Assembly (NCBI RefSeq): GCF_001969445.1
Contig: NZ_CP017297.1
Coordinates: 3,782,001-3,846,000, forward strand
Direction: 5' to 3'
DNA: 64,000 bases
Source of the DNA: Brachybacterium sp. P6-10-X1
GTDB lineage: Bacteria; Actinomycetota; Actinomycetes; Actinomycetales; Dermabacteraceae
This document shows positions 25,805 through 35,634 of the stretch, piece after piece (position 1 is the first letter of the stretch; every line of letters begins with the position of its first letter). The notes beneath the pieces were generated by a model. The model worked only from the letters and a program-made list of their open reading frames with translations. It was not told where the DNA came from and did not search any database. The translations under genes and the position numbers were made by a program.

Positions 25805-27160
25805 TCAGGCGTCCATCTCGGCGCGGATCTCGGCCAAGCCCTCGCGGTCGATGACCTTCTGGATCTCCTTCTGCGCTGTCCCGAGCGCTTCGGCGGGGGA
25901 GGCCTCGCCGAGCATCCCCGCCTGGAGGGCGTCGCCCATCGCCAGGTTGATGTCCCAGGGGTACTGCGCCTCCGGGATGCAGTGGGGGACGATGTCCTCG
26001 AACACGACGTCGGACCACGGGGCGTCCTCGGCGGCGGGATCGGCGTTCACGACCTCGGTGACCTCGTCGCGCGCCGGTGCCTTGGTGAACTGGGTGTCCA
26101 CGAAGAAGGGCTTCAGCACCTCGGGATCCCCGCCCAGCGCCCACTCGATGAAGCTCGCCGTGGCCTCGGGCTCCTTGGCCTTCGCGTCGACCACCCACTT
26201 CATGTTGCCGATGGTGGAGATCGAATGCGTGAGGTCCCCGTCGCTCTGCACCCACGGGGCCACCCCTGTCGCGGACACCACGTCGGGATAATCGGCGGCC
26301 AGCTCAGACATGGCCCACGAGCCCTGCGACTGCATCGCCACCTTCTTCTCGCCGAACGCCTGTGCGGAGTTGCCCTCGCCCAGCGGCTGACGCGGGATCC
26401 AGCCCTCGCCCTGCAGCGTCTTGTAGAAGCCGATGAGCTCCTCGTACTTCGCATCCTCCGCGTCCGCCGTGGACCAGTCCTCGGAGATCGGCAGGTGGCC
26501 GGCCACGTGCAGCTGCGCGGCGACGGTGGTCCAGCCGAAGGTCCCCGAGTCCACGGCGGTGTTCAGGGGGAACTCGCCGTTGCCCATCACGGGGGCGAGC
26601 GCCTCGCAGGCGTCGTACATCTCGTCCCACGAGGTCGGCGGCGTCTCGGGGTCCAGGCCCGCCTGCTCGAACAGGTCCTTGTTCCAGTACAGCGTCATCT
26701 GCGGCTCGACCAGCAGGGGGAACGCGTAGAACTGCCCCTGGTACTGGGAGACCTCCTTCGCCGCATCCGTGATTCCCGCCAGGACATCGGCCGCGAAGAG
26801 ATCGTCCAGCGGCATCAGCAGCCCGGTGCGGGCAGCGGTGTCGAGGCGGCCGGGCTGGATGTAGAGGTCCGGGGCCGTCCCGGCGGCTTGTGCGGCCTTG
26901 AGCTTCTGGTCCCAGGCGTCCCCGGGGACCACCTGGTAGTTGATGTACACGTCGTCCTGGGCGGCGTTGAAATCCTTGACGATCTTCTCGTACCAGGCGT
27001 TCTCCGGCGTCGTGAACACGTTTCCCCAGAACTCGACCTGGGTGCGGCCCTTCGCGGCCGGGTCGTCGGCCTGCTGGCCGGGGGTGCCGCTGCCGCAGGC
27101 GGCGAGGCCGGCGGCGGTCGCGGAGGCTCCTGCTGCGCAGAGGAGGGTGCGTCGCTTCAT
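25805..27160 (-). CDS. CUT1 sugar ABC importer, substrate-binding lipoprotein
   Basis: 451 residues from ATG 27160 with AGGAG at the right distance. Lipoprotein signal MKRRTLLCAAGASATAAGLA ends at acceptor Cys22. The mature protein is a family-1 solute-binding protein (VEFWGNVFTTPENAWYEKIV, VPGDAWDQKL, LNTAVDSGTFGW, FGEKKVAMQSQGSWAM, WALGGDPEVLKPFF). First gene of the operon binding protein, permease, permease, sulfatase. Expression is probably controlled by the operator at 27351-27362. Confidence 0.93.
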   Translation of the reverse strand: MKRRTLLCAAGASATAAGLAACGSGTPGQQADDPAAKGRTQVEFWGNVFTTPENAWYEKIVKDFNAAQDDVYINYQVVPGDAWDQKLKAAQAAGTAPDLYIQPGRLDTAARTGLLMPLDDLFAADVLAGITDAAKEVSQYQGQFYAFPLLVEPQMTLYWNKDLFEQAGLDPETPPTSWDEMYDACEALAPVMGNGEFPLNTAVDSGTFGWTTVAAQLHVAGHLPISEDWSTADAEDAKYEELIGFYKTLQGEGWIPRQPLGEGNSAQAFGEKKVAMQSQGSWAMSELAADYPDVVSATGVAPWVQSDGDLTHSISTIGNMKWVVDAKAKEPEATASFIEWALGGDPEVLKPFFVDTQFTKAPARDEVTEVVNADPAAEDAPWSDVVFEDIVPHCIPEAQYPWDINLAMGDALQAGMLGEASPAEALGTAQKEIQKVIDREGLAEIRAEMDA

Positions 27161-27505
27161 GATGCTGCTCCTGGGATCGGTCGTGCCGGACTGAGAACGT
27201 GCGGGTCAGTTCACTGTGCGCGAGCAAGTGGGCGTCGGCACCCACTCGCGGTCGCGGGGGTCGGGATCGGTCCCCGCCGGCGACGTCGCCGACGAGGGTG
27301 CTGAGGGGGAACGGTCGATCGCCGACACGAAGACGTCCTCGTCCGTGCCGGTAATCGATTACGCGCAAAGGTAGCCCGGGGGTGCCGGGCTGTCAACGCT
27401 CTCAGCACCCGGACGAGGTCACGATCCGGTGTGGGAGACGGCGAGGGCGAGCAGGTCTACGGTGGCCGGGAGCGGGCGCGCCGAGCGCCCAGGAGGCGAG
27501 GAACC
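27161..27505. other. 345-base divergent intergenic region
   Basis: Holds the promoter/operator of the sulfatase importer operon (27351-27396) and, on the plus strand, the leader of the NAD(P)-binding protein gene with its AGGAGG at 27491-27496. About 180 bases between the promoter and the binding-protein gene form a long 5' leader on the minus strand in which I see no clear riboswitch or small gene. Confidence 0.6.
27351..27396 (-). promoter_or_regulatory. promoter with perfect LacI-type operator for the sulfatase importer operon
   Basis: Minus strand TTGACA (27391-27396), 17-base spacer, TACCTT (27368-27373), then the perfect palindrome GTAATCGATTAC at 27351-27362, identical to the site at 5949-5960. 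The spacer itself is an inverted repeat, GCCCGG-CACCC-CCGGGC (27374-27390), and might be a second binding site. Confidence 0.75.
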
Positions 27506-28264
27506 ATGGGAGACGGGACCAGAGCACTGGCGGTCCTCGGCGCGACGGGGACGCTGGGGCGCTCCGTGGTCGCGGCGGCACGACGTGACGGGCACGAGGG
27601 CCGCGAGGTCGCCCGCTCCCGCGGCGTCGACGTGATGACCGGACAGGGGCTCGCGGCAGCGCTGGAGGGCGCGGACGCGATCATCGAGTGCCTCAAGCCC
27701 CCGCAGCTGGACGACACCGCCGGGCCGTGGTTCGAGGGCGCGGCGCGGACCCTGGGGGAGCATGCCGTCGCCGCGGGCGTGCCTCGCACCGTGGCGATCT
27801 CCATCGTCGGGATCGACCACATGCAGGACTACGGCTTCTACCGCGCCCAGCGCGTCCACGAGCAGGCCGTGCGCGCCCACTGCCCGGGCCCGGTGCTGGT
27901 GCGCGCCACCCAGTTCCACGACTTCGTCGGCTCGCAGCTGCGCCCGGCGGGCGACCACGTCGAGGTGATGGAGGTGCCCTCCCAGAGCGTGGACACCCGG
28001 GCCGTCGCCGAGCTGCTGCTCGCCCAGGCGCTCGCCGCGGACCCCGCGCCGCTGGTCCAGATCGCGGGTCCCCGCCCGGAGAACACCCTGGACCAGGCGC
28101 GCCGACTGCTCGCCGCGCGCGGGGACGACATCGAGGTCGTCGGCGTCCCGGCCAGCGATTCCATGCGCGCCGGAGGGATGCTGCCGGGCCCGGAGGCGAT
28201 CCTCGCGGGACCGACCTACGACCAGTGGCTCGCCGAGGTCGAGGGTCCCGGTCGGGGCCGCTGA
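27506..28264 (+). CDS. NAD(P)-binding Rossmann protein (NmrA-like, atypical SDR)
   Basis: 252 residues from ATG 27506, preceded by AGGAGG. The nucleotide-binding loop is VLGATGTLGRSV (residues 9-20). Other features are SIVGIDHMQDYGFYRAQRVH, with a Tyr-x3-Arg rather than the catalytic Tyr-x3-Lys, and VLVRATQFHDFV, typical of NmrA/HSCARG-type atypical SDRs that sense or bind NAD(P) instead of turning over a substrate. It stands alone, divergent from the importer operon and convergent with the next one. Redox sensing or repair are possible roles; nothing in the context decides. Confidence 0.78.
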   Translation: MGDGTRALAVLGATGTLGRSVVAAARRDGHEGREVARSRGVDVMTGQGLAAALEGADAIIECLKPPQLDDTAGPWFEGAARTLGEHAVAAGVPRTVAISIVGIDHMQDYGFYRAQRVHEQAVRAHCPGPVLVRATQFHDFVGSQLRPAGDHVEVMEVPSQSVDTRAVAELLLAQALAADPAPLVQIAGPRPENTLDQARRLLAARGDDIEVVGVPASDSMRAGGMLPGPEAILAGPTYDQWLAEVEGPGRGR

Positions 28265-28274
28265 CCGGCCGGGA
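28246..28274. terminator. stem-loop at the convergent end of the NmrA-like gene
   Basis: TCCCGGTC (28246-28253) and GACCGG-CCGGGA (28263-28274) form a GC-rich hairpin spanning the stop codon region, with a GGGGCCGCT loop. No U-tract follows. Placed between convergent genes, so a transcription end point is plausible. Confidence 0.4.
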
Positions 28275-28292
28275 TCGTCAGCCTGGAGCGCC

Positions 28293-29132
28293 CTACTTGA
28301 ACCCCGCGGACTTGATCGACTCCACGATCTGGCGTTGGAAGAAGAAGAAGATCAGCAGCGTCGGCATCGCCGCGACGGTGGCCGCCGCGAGCACGTAGTT
28401 CCAGTCCGCGGCGTACTGCTGCTGGAACGTGGCGATGCCCAGCTGGACCACCCGAAGATCCGGGTTCGAGGTGATCGTCAGCGGCCAGACGAAGGAGTTC
28501 CAGTTCGTCAGGAAGAAGAACACCGTCAAGGCCGAGAGGATCGGTCGGCTCAGCGGCAGGATGATGCTGCGGTAGATCCGCCAGTAGCTCGCACCGTCCA
28601 TCAGCGCCGCCTCCTCGAGCTCGGCCGGCAGCGAGACGTAGAACTGTCGCAGCAGGAAGATGCCGAAGGCGTTGAAGATCGCCGGGATGATCAGCCCCGC
28701 GTAGGAGTCGACCATGCCCAGGGTGCGCACGACCACGAAGGTGGGGATCAGGATCACCGGCAGGCTCACCAGCATGGTCGAGAAGATCAGCAGGAAGATC
28801 GTCTCTCGCCCGGGGAACCGCAGCCGGGCCAGGGCGTAGGCGGCCATCGAGTGGAACCACAGCGCCAGCACCGTGACCGCCGCGGAGACCACGAAGCTGT
28901 TGGCCATGTAGCGCAGGAACGGCACCTGCGTGAACACGTAGATGAAGTTCTCCAGCGTCGGATCCGAGGGGAGGATCGCGGAGCCGTTCACCTCGGAGGC
29001 GGGCTTGAAGGCGCCGGTGATCATCCACACCAGGGGGAAGATCGTCGCCAGCGCCAGGACGATGCCGAGCACCATCAGCGCGATCTTCTGCGGGCTCCAG
29101 CGGGTGCGTCGAGATGTGTGCGGCGTCGTCAT
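28293..29132 (-). CDS. CUT1 sugar ABC importer permease (MalG-like), second importer
   Basis: 279 residues from ATG 29132, which overlaps the stop of the upstream permease (ATGA). Six spans; EAA motif EEAALMDGASYWRIYRSIIL; C-terminus QIVESIKSAGFK. Last gene of the three-gene importer operon whose promoter faces the GH172 operon. Similar in layout to the 23926-24852 permease but clearly a separate paralogue. Confidence 0.92.
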   Translation of the reverse strand: MTTPHTSRRTRWSPQKIALMVLGIVLALATIFPLVWMITGAFKPASEVNGSAILPSDPTLENFIYVFTQVPFLRYMANSFVVSAAVTVLALWFHSMAAYALARLRFPGRETIFLLIFSTMLVSLPVILIPTFVVVRTLGMVDSYAGLIIPAIFNAFGIFLLRQFYVSLPAELEEAALMDGASYWRIYRSIILPLSRPILSALTVFFFLTNWNSFVWPLTITSNPDLRVVQLGIATFQQQYAADWNYVLAAATVAAMPTLLIFFFFQRQIVESIKSAGFK

Positions 29133-30079
29133 TCGAATCGGCCTCCCTTGGTCAGGGCGAACATCGCCAAGGACCAGGCGAGCATCGCGACGACCAGCAC
29201 GGAGCCGACGGCGGCGGCGTACCCGAGCTCGCCGAACAGGAACGCCTGCTCGTAGATGTAGAAGATCAGCAGGGACGTGGCACCGGCGGGGCCGCCGCCG
29301 GTGAGCACGAAGATCAGGTCCAGCCCGCCGGTCATCACCGCGACGGTCGCGGTGACCAGCACGAAGAAGCTCGTCGGCCGCAGCAGCGGCAGCGTGATCC
29401 GTACCAGGCGCTGCCAGGCGCTCGCACCGTCGATGCGGGCCGCCTCGTAGTACTCGCCGGGGATGTCCTGCAGGCCGGCCAGGAAGATGATCATGTAGTA
29501 GCCCATCTGGAACCAGACGGTCACCAGGATCACCGTGGCCAGCGCGAGGGACGGCTCGCCCAGCGGGGAGATGTTCTCGAAGCCGAACAGACCGAGCACC
29601 CGGCTGAGGACGCCGACGCGATCTGCCAGCATGAACTGCCAGACCATCGCCACCACCACCAGGCTGACCACGTAGGGGACGAACAGCGCGGAGCGGATCA
29701 GCCCGATGAAGGGGAGCTTCTGCTGCACCAGCAGCGCCAGGCCCAGACCGATCACGAAGATCAGCGGGACCACCGCCACCAGGTAGATCAGCGTGATGCG
29801 CACGCTGGACCAGAACTGCGGATCCCCGGCCATGCGCACGTAGTTGTCGATGCCGATGAAGTCGAAGGAGCCGAATCCGTCGACCCGGAAGAAGCCCAGG
29901 ACGATCGCGAGCACCATCGGCACGGCGACGAAGACCAGCAGCCCCACGGTGTCCGGCAGCAGGAACCAGAAGGCCGCGCGCCGCTCCCGGCGCGCCCGGG
30001 TGATGCCGACGGAGGCGGGCCGCGAGGAGCCGCCGCCGCTGGCCGTGCCCGCGGTGCGGGCGAGTTCGATGCCTTTCAC
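29129..30079 (-). CDS. CUT1 sugar ABC importer permease (MalF-like), second importer
   Basis: 316 residues from GTG 30079, which overlaps the stop of the binding-protein gene (GTGA). About 35 polar residues precede six predicted spans. The coupling loop is YEAARIDGASAWQRLVRITL and the conserved FVLTGGGPAGATSLLIFYIY segment precedes the last span. It forms the channel with the next permease in the operon. Confidence 0.92.
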   Translation of the reverse strand: MKGIELARTAGTASGGGSSRPASVGITRARRERRAAFWFLLPDTVGLLVFVAVPMVLAIVLGFFRVDGFGSFDFIGIDNYVRMAGDPQFWSSVRITLIYLVAVVPLIFVIGLGLALLVQQKLPFIGLIRSALFVPYVVSLVVVAMVWQFMLADRVGVLSRVLGLFGFENISPLGEPSLALATVILVTVWFQMGYYMIIFLAGLQDIPGEYYEAARIDGASAWQRLVRITLPLLRPTSFFVLVTATVAVMTGGLDLIFVLTGGGPAGATSLLIFYIYEQAFLFGELGYAAAVGSVLVVAMLAWSLAMFALTKGGRFE

Positions 30080-31473
30080 AGCAGCGGCCCTCCTTCATAG
30101 GTCTCCAGGTAGCTCTCGAGGGCCCCCTGGGCGATCTCGGCCTGCTCCGCGGCGTCCGCGCCACCGAGCATCGTGGCCTGGATCGCGTTGGAGACCGCCT
30201 TGTAGATGACGGGCGGGAAGCGCGGCTCGGCCCGCCCGGTGGGCAGGATCTCGTCGCGGAACTGCTGGAGGATGGGGTTCTCGAAGGCGCCGTCGTTCCC
30301 GATCGCCTCGGTGACCGAGGCGCGGGCGGCGATGTTCCCCTTGGCGACCCCGTTCCACTCGACGCCGGCGTCGATCGACTCCTGGCTCATCGAGCCCATC
30401 ACCTCGACCGTGAACCGGGCGGCGGCCTCGGGATCTCGGCCGCGGGCGTTGACGCACCACGCCCAGCCGCCCAGGCAGGTCACCGAGTCGGCGCCGGAGG
30501 GGGCCGGCAGGGTGAACACGCCGTATTCGTAGTCCGGCGCGTTCTGGGTCAGGGCAGCCACGTCGAAGATCCCGCCCTGCCACATGGCGGCGTAACCGCC
30601 GGTCATGGCGCTGACGATGTCGCCGTTGGCGGGGCGTGTGCGGGGTGCGGCCCCGGTGCGGATGGCGTCCTGGAACAGCTGCAGGGCCTGGACCGCACCG
30701 TCGCTGTCGAAGACGGGGCGCTGGCTGGCAGCGTCGATGACGTCCGCGCCGGTCTGCCACAGCCAGGGATAGAAAGTGAAGTTCTGGTAGTACCCGGGCA
30801 GGGTCTCCAGCACCAGCCCGGCGCGCTCGCCCCCGGTCATCGTCTGCCCGAGCTCGAGCATCTGCTCCCAGGTGGTGGGCAGGTCCGCCTCGGACAGGCC
30901 CTGCTCCTCGAAGGCGGCGACGTCGTAGAAGATCGCCAGCGGCTCCTGCTCCATCGGCAGTCCGTAGATGCGGTCGTCGACCGTGCGGGTGGCCAGCGCC
31001 TGGGGGTAGAAGTCCTCGATCGCCTCCTGCTCCATGTACGGCGTGAGGTCCTCCAGGACCCCTCCGTTGTAGTAGCGCAGGAAGTCGCCGGGGGAGATGA
31101 GGAAGATGTCCGGGCCCGCCCCGGAGGCGAAGGCGGTGATCAGCCGGGTGTTGGTGGGATCGGTGTAGCCGGGGATGTAGACCGGCGCGATGGAATGGCC
31201 GCCCGCCTCCTCCCAGCTCTTGATCCTGGACAGGAACCACTCGCTCTGCGCCTGCAGGTTCGGGTCCTGCTGCGCGACCGGGGCGTAGAACTGCCAGAAC
31301 TGCATCGGGTCGGAGCTGCCCGCGCCGCCCGACGAGCAGGCGGCGAGGGCGGAGGCGGCGCCGACGCCGCCGAGGGTCGCGCCGCCGGCCCGCAGCAGGT
31401 CTCGTCTGCGTGGTCCGCCTGGACTGGCAGGTCCGCCTGGTCCGGGGGATCCGCTGAAGGGGTGGGTTCTCAT
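30076..31473 (-). CDS. CUT1 sugar ABC importer, substrate-binding lipoprotein, second importer
   Basis: 465 residues from ATG 31473; a GTG six bases earlier is possible but less well spaced from GGGAAG. The signal includes RRRDLLRAGGATLGGVG and ends in LAAC with Cys46, suggesting a twin-arginine-exported lipoprotein. The body is a family-1 solute-binding protein (QFWQFYAPVAQQDPNLQAQS, PDIFLISPGDFLRYYNGG, MTGGYAAMWQGGIFDV). The neighbouring GH172 and FucI-like genes point to a furanoside of arabinose or fructose as ligand; this is an inference from context. Confidence 0.92.
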   Translation of the reverse strand: MRTHPFSGSPGPGGPASPGGPRRRDLLRAGGATLGGVGAASALAACSSGGAGSSDPMQFWQFYAPVAQQDPNLQAQSEWFLSRIKSWEEAGGHSIAPVYIPGYTDPTNTRLITAFASGAGPDIFLISPGDFLRYYNGGVLEDLTPYMEQEAIEDFYPQALATRTVDDRIYGLPMEQEPLAIFYDVAAFEEQGLSEADLPTTWEQMLELGQTMTGGERAGLVLETLPGYYQNFTFYPWLWQTGADVIDAASQRPVFDSDGAVQALQLFQDAIRTGAAPRTRPANGDIVSAMTGGYAAMWQGGIFDVAALTQNAPDYEYGVFTLPAPSGADSVTCLGGWAWCVNARGRDPEAAARFTVEVMGSMSQESIDAGVEWNGVAKGNIAARASVTEAIGNDGAFENPILQQFRDEILPTGRAEPRFPPVIYKAVSNAIQATMLGGADAAEQAEIAQGALESYLETYEGGPLL

Positions 31474-31506
31474 GCTCACTTCCCGCGACGTCGAGGGCAG
31501 ATGTCA

Positions 31507-31553
31507 GTAATCGATTTATCAGAACGGTACGAGGGCCGGGTGAGCGTCGTCAA
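31507..31553 (-). promoter_or_regulatory. promoter with LacI-type operator for the second importer operon
   Basis: Minus strand TTGACG (31548-31553), 18-base spacer, TACCGT (31524-31529), followed by GTAATCGATTTA at 31507-31518 (plus-strand reading), ten of twelve positions as in GTAATCGATTAC. Confidence 0.7.
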
Positions 31554-31642
31554 CCATTCGTCGCCATCCGACGCTCCCGGCGGCGTCACCATCCTCGAGA
31601 AGCGGCGCAAGTTCCCACGTCGGACGCGGATCTTCGCACGCA

Positions 31643-31687
31643 TTGACGGCCCACCCCTGATTCCGTAAGGTGCCAGTAAACGTTTCC
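31643..31687 (+). promoter_or_regulatory. promoter with LacI-type operator for the GH172 operon
   Basis: TTGACG (31643-31648), 17-base spacer, TAAGGT (31666-31671), then GTAAACGTTTCC at 31676-31687, an almost perfect palindrome with the same CG centre. It ends 33 bases before the GTG at 31721. Confidence 0.68.
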
Positions 31688-31720
31688 TGATCATCGTCGA
31701 TCCACCCCAGGGGGTACCTC

Positions 31721-32845
<1,125 letters not shown>

Positions 32846-32877
32846 GCCCCGCCCTCCGCCACCACCAGGGAGTACCC

Positions 32878-34533
32878 ATGACCACCACCGCCCCGTACCA
32901 GATGCCCACGGTCCGCCAGGCCGCGCCGGCCCCGGCGAAGACCGTCTACCTCATCCCCAGCGGCGACCTCCGCGAGAGCGCCAACGTCCCCGCCTGGCCC
33001 TTCCAGCAGGAGCTCGAACGGATCGTCGCGGACGCCGTCGACGCCACCGGGTGGCAGGTCCGGCGCGGCTTCGAGCCCGATCAGGAGCTCGGCCACGGCT
33101 TCATCCGCTCCCAGCGCATGGGCATGGAGGTCTTCCGGCACATCCCGGCCGAGGCGCCGCTGATCGTGGCGACCGCCAACTGGCAGTACAGCCACCACGT
33201 CCTGGCGGGGCTGCGCACCCACCGCGGCCCGATCCTGACGGTGGCGAACTTCGCCCCCGAATGGCCCGGTCTGGTGGGGCTGCTGAACCTCAACGGCGGG
33301 CTGACGAAGATGGACCGGGAGTACTCGACCCTGTGGACGGTCGACGGCAGCGACGACTTCTTCCGGGACGGGATCGCCACCTGGGTCGAGACCGGCGCGA
33401 TCACGCACGACGACTCCCACGTCCGGCCGCTGCCGCACCTGCCCGGCACCGCCGAGGTCGAGCTCGGCCGCGCGCTCGCCGACCAGCTCCTGACCGACAA
33501 GGCCATCATCGGGGTCTTCGACGAGGGCTGCATGGGCATGTACAACGCCATCATCGACGACGAGATGCTCAACCCGCTGGGGATCTACAAGGAGCGCCTG
33601 AGCCAGTCCGCCCTGTGGGCCGAGATGCAGACCGTCACCGACGAGGAGGCCGAGGCGATCGGCGCCTGGCTGAAGGACGCGGGCATGACCTTCCGCCTCG
33701 GCACCGACGAGGCCACCGAACTCACCGAGTCCCAGCTGCGCAGCCAGTACGCGATGTACATCGCCGCGCTGCGCCTCAGCGACGACTTCGGCCTCGACGC
33801 CGTCGGCGTCCAGTACCAGCAGGGACTCAAGGACGTCACCGCCGCCTCCGACCTCGTCGAGGGCCTGCTGAACAACGTCCAGCGCCCGCCGGTGACCAGC
33901 CGGGACGGCTCCCGAGTGCTGTGGGAGGGCAAGGCCCTGCCGAACTTCAACGAGGTCGATGAGGGCGTCGCGGTCGACGCCCTGGTCACCAACCGGATCT
34001 GGACCGCCATGGGCATGGATCCCGCCACCACGCTGCACGACGTGCGCTGGGGCGAGGAGTTCGACGGGCAGTACGTGTGGGTCTACGAGATCTCCGGCTC
34101 CGTCCCGCCCAGCCACTTCGTCCGCGGGTACGCCGACGCCGAGGGCTGGCGGCAGGGCCCGGAGTTCTTCCCGGCCGGCGGCTCCACCATCAACGGCGTC
34201 TCCAAGCCCGGCGAGATCGTCTGGTCGCGCGTCTACGTCGAAGGCGGCGGCCTGCACGTGGACATCGGCCGGGGCAGCGTCGTGGAGCTCCCGGACGAGG
34301 AGGTCGCCCGGCGCAAGCAGTCCACCAACCCCGAGTGGCCGATCGCCAACGTCGTGCTGCACGGGGTGAGCCGTGACCAGTTCATGGGCCGGCACAAGGC
34401 CAACCACGCCCAGCTCGTCTACGCTGACGACGCGGGGGCGGCCGACCGGGCGCTGACGGCCAAGGCCGCGCTGTTCCACCGCCTCGGCGTGACCGTGCAC
34501 CTGTGCGGCGACGCCGTGATCGTCGAAGACTGA
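32878..34533 (+). CDS. L-fucose / D-arabinose isomerase-like protein
   Basis: 551 residues from ATG 32878, 32 bases after the GH172 gene. The order of segments resembles the FucI/AraA superfamily: a Rossmann-like domain (PLIVATANWQYSHHVLAGLR, TVANFAPEWPGLVGLLNLNGG), a middle domain (IIGVFDEGCMGMYNAI) and a C-terminal barrel with VLHGVSRDQFMGRHKANHAQ, where a metal-binding His could sit. FucI enzymes convert aldoses such as L-fucose and D-arabinose to ketoses. With GH172 upstream, D-arabinose to D-ribulose is an attractive reaction, but the sequence is divergent and the assignment is at superfamily level only. Confidence 0.6.
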   Translation: MTTTAPYQMPTVRQAAPAPAKTVYLIPSGDLRESANVPAWPFQQELERIVADAVDATGWQVRRGFEPDQELGHGFIRSQRMGMEVFRHIPAEAPLIVATANWQYSHHVLAGLRTHRGPILTVANFAPEWPGLVGLLNLNGGLTKMDREYSTLWTVDGSDDFFRDGIATWVETGAITHDDSHVRPLPHLPGTAEVELGRALADQLLTDKAIIGVFDEGCMGMYNAIIDDEMLNPLGIYKERLSQSALWAEMQTVTDEEAEAIGAWLKDAGMTFRLGTDEATELTESQLRSQYAMYIAALRLSDDFGLDAVGVQYQQGLKDVTAASDLVEGLLNNVQRPPVTSRDGSRVLWEGKALPNFNEVDEGVAVDALVTNRIWTAMGMDPATTLHDVRWGEEFDGQYVWVYEISGSVPPSHFVRGYADAEGWRQGPEFFPAGGSTINGVSKPGEIVWSRVYVEGGGLHVDIGRGSVVELPDEEVARRKQSTNPEWPIANVVLHGVSRDQFMGRHKANHAQLVYADDAGAADRALTAKAALFHRLGVTVHLCGDAVIVED

Positions 34534-34568
34534 GCGCGCTGGAACGAGCTGGAGCGAGGAGAGAGCCC

Positions 34569-35564
34569 ATGGTGTCGCCGAGACCCACGATCATGGACGT
34601 GGCGCGCACCGCGGGGGTCTCCTCGGCGACGGTCTCCCGCGTCATCAACGGCGCGTCGACCGTCGACAAGCAGCTGTCACGGCGGGTGCGGGCCGCCGTG
34701 CGGTCCACGGGGTACGTCCCCAACGCGATGGGCCGCTCCCTGCGGCGGGGCGGGACCTCCCAGGTCGCGGTGGTCGCGCCCGACGCGGAGAACCCGTACT
34801 TCACGCAGATCATCGGCGAGGTCGAGCGGATCGCCCGCCGGGACCACTACTCGGTGACCGTCGCCCACACGGAGGACGACCTCGACATCGAGCGGGACTG
34901 CTTCGCCCAGCTGGTGGGTCGCCATGTCTCCGGCGTGCTGCTGGTCCCGGTCCACAGCATCCACACGGACCTGTCCCTGCTCACCGAGGCCGGCATCCCC
35001 GTGGTGCTCGTGGACCGCTGGATCGAGGGGGCCGCCACGGACCTGGTCGCCACGGACAACCTCGACGCGGGACGGCAGGCCGCCCAGCACCTGCACGAGC
35101 GCGGGTTCCACGCGCCGGCGGTGCTCGCCGGGCCCGCGGAGCTGCGCACCACCGAGGACCGCGTCCGCGGGTATCTCGGCGCATGGCGGGAGGCCGGGGT
35201 GAGCATCGAGGACTCGGCGATCCTCCGCGGTGACCTGCACGTGGAATCCGGCAGGGCGATGATGCGGCGGATCCTGGATGCGGGGAAGGCGGACTGCGTC
35301 TACGTCACCAACAACCGTATGTCCGCCGGCGCCTTCGAGGCGATGCGCGGGGTCGCGGACGCGCCCGCGCTGCTGGCCACCGACGACGACCTGTGGACCC
35401 GCCTGGTCACGCCCTCGGTCTCCGTGGTCCACCAGCCGGTGCGGGCCACCAGCCGCGCCGCCGCCCGCATGCTCGGCCAGCGCATGGCGAATCCCGACGA
35501 GGAACCCTCCACCACGCTGCTGCGCTCACGGATCATCGAACGGGAGTCCACGGCGCCGCGGTGA
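34569..35564 (+). CDS. LacI family transcriptional regulator
   Basis: 331 residues from ATG 34569 with GAGGAGAGAG upstream. HTH: TIMDVARTAGVSSATVSRVI followed by hinge GYVPNAMGRSLRRGG. The effector domain has the usual VAVVAPDAENPYFTQIIGEV and VVLVDRWIEGAATDLVATDN. It follows the isomerase by 35 bases on the same strand and so is probably in the operon it controls. The best candidate sites are the near-palindromes at 31507-31518 and 31676-31687 in the divergent promoter region 3 kb upstream. Confidence 0.9.
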   Translation: MVSPRPTIMDVARTAGVSSATVSRVINGASTVDKQLSRRVRAAVRSTGYVPNAMGRSLRRGGTSQVAVVAPDAENPYFTQIIGEVERIARRDHYSVTVAHTEDDLDIERDCFAQLVGRHVSGVLLVPVHSIHTDLSLLTEAGIPVVLVDRWIEGAATDLVATDNLDAGRQAAQHLHERGFHAPAVLAGPAELRTTEDRVRGYLGAWREAGVSIEDSAILRGDLHVESGRAMMRRILDAGKADCVYVTNNRMSAGAFEAMRGVADAPALLATDDDLWTRLVTPSVSVVHQPVRATSRAAARMLGQRMANPDEEPSTTLLRSRIIERESTAPR

Positions 35565-35634
35565 GCGGGAGCGGATGTCCCGATGCCGGACCCCTCGTGA
35601 CCCGGACGGTCGCCCCGGCATAGGGTCTCCTGTC

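Noticed and set aside
28293..30164. Single fused permease gene over both CUT1 permeases
   Set aside because: The two proteins are in different frames; the ATGA junction at 29129-29132 and two separate six-span patterns show two genes.
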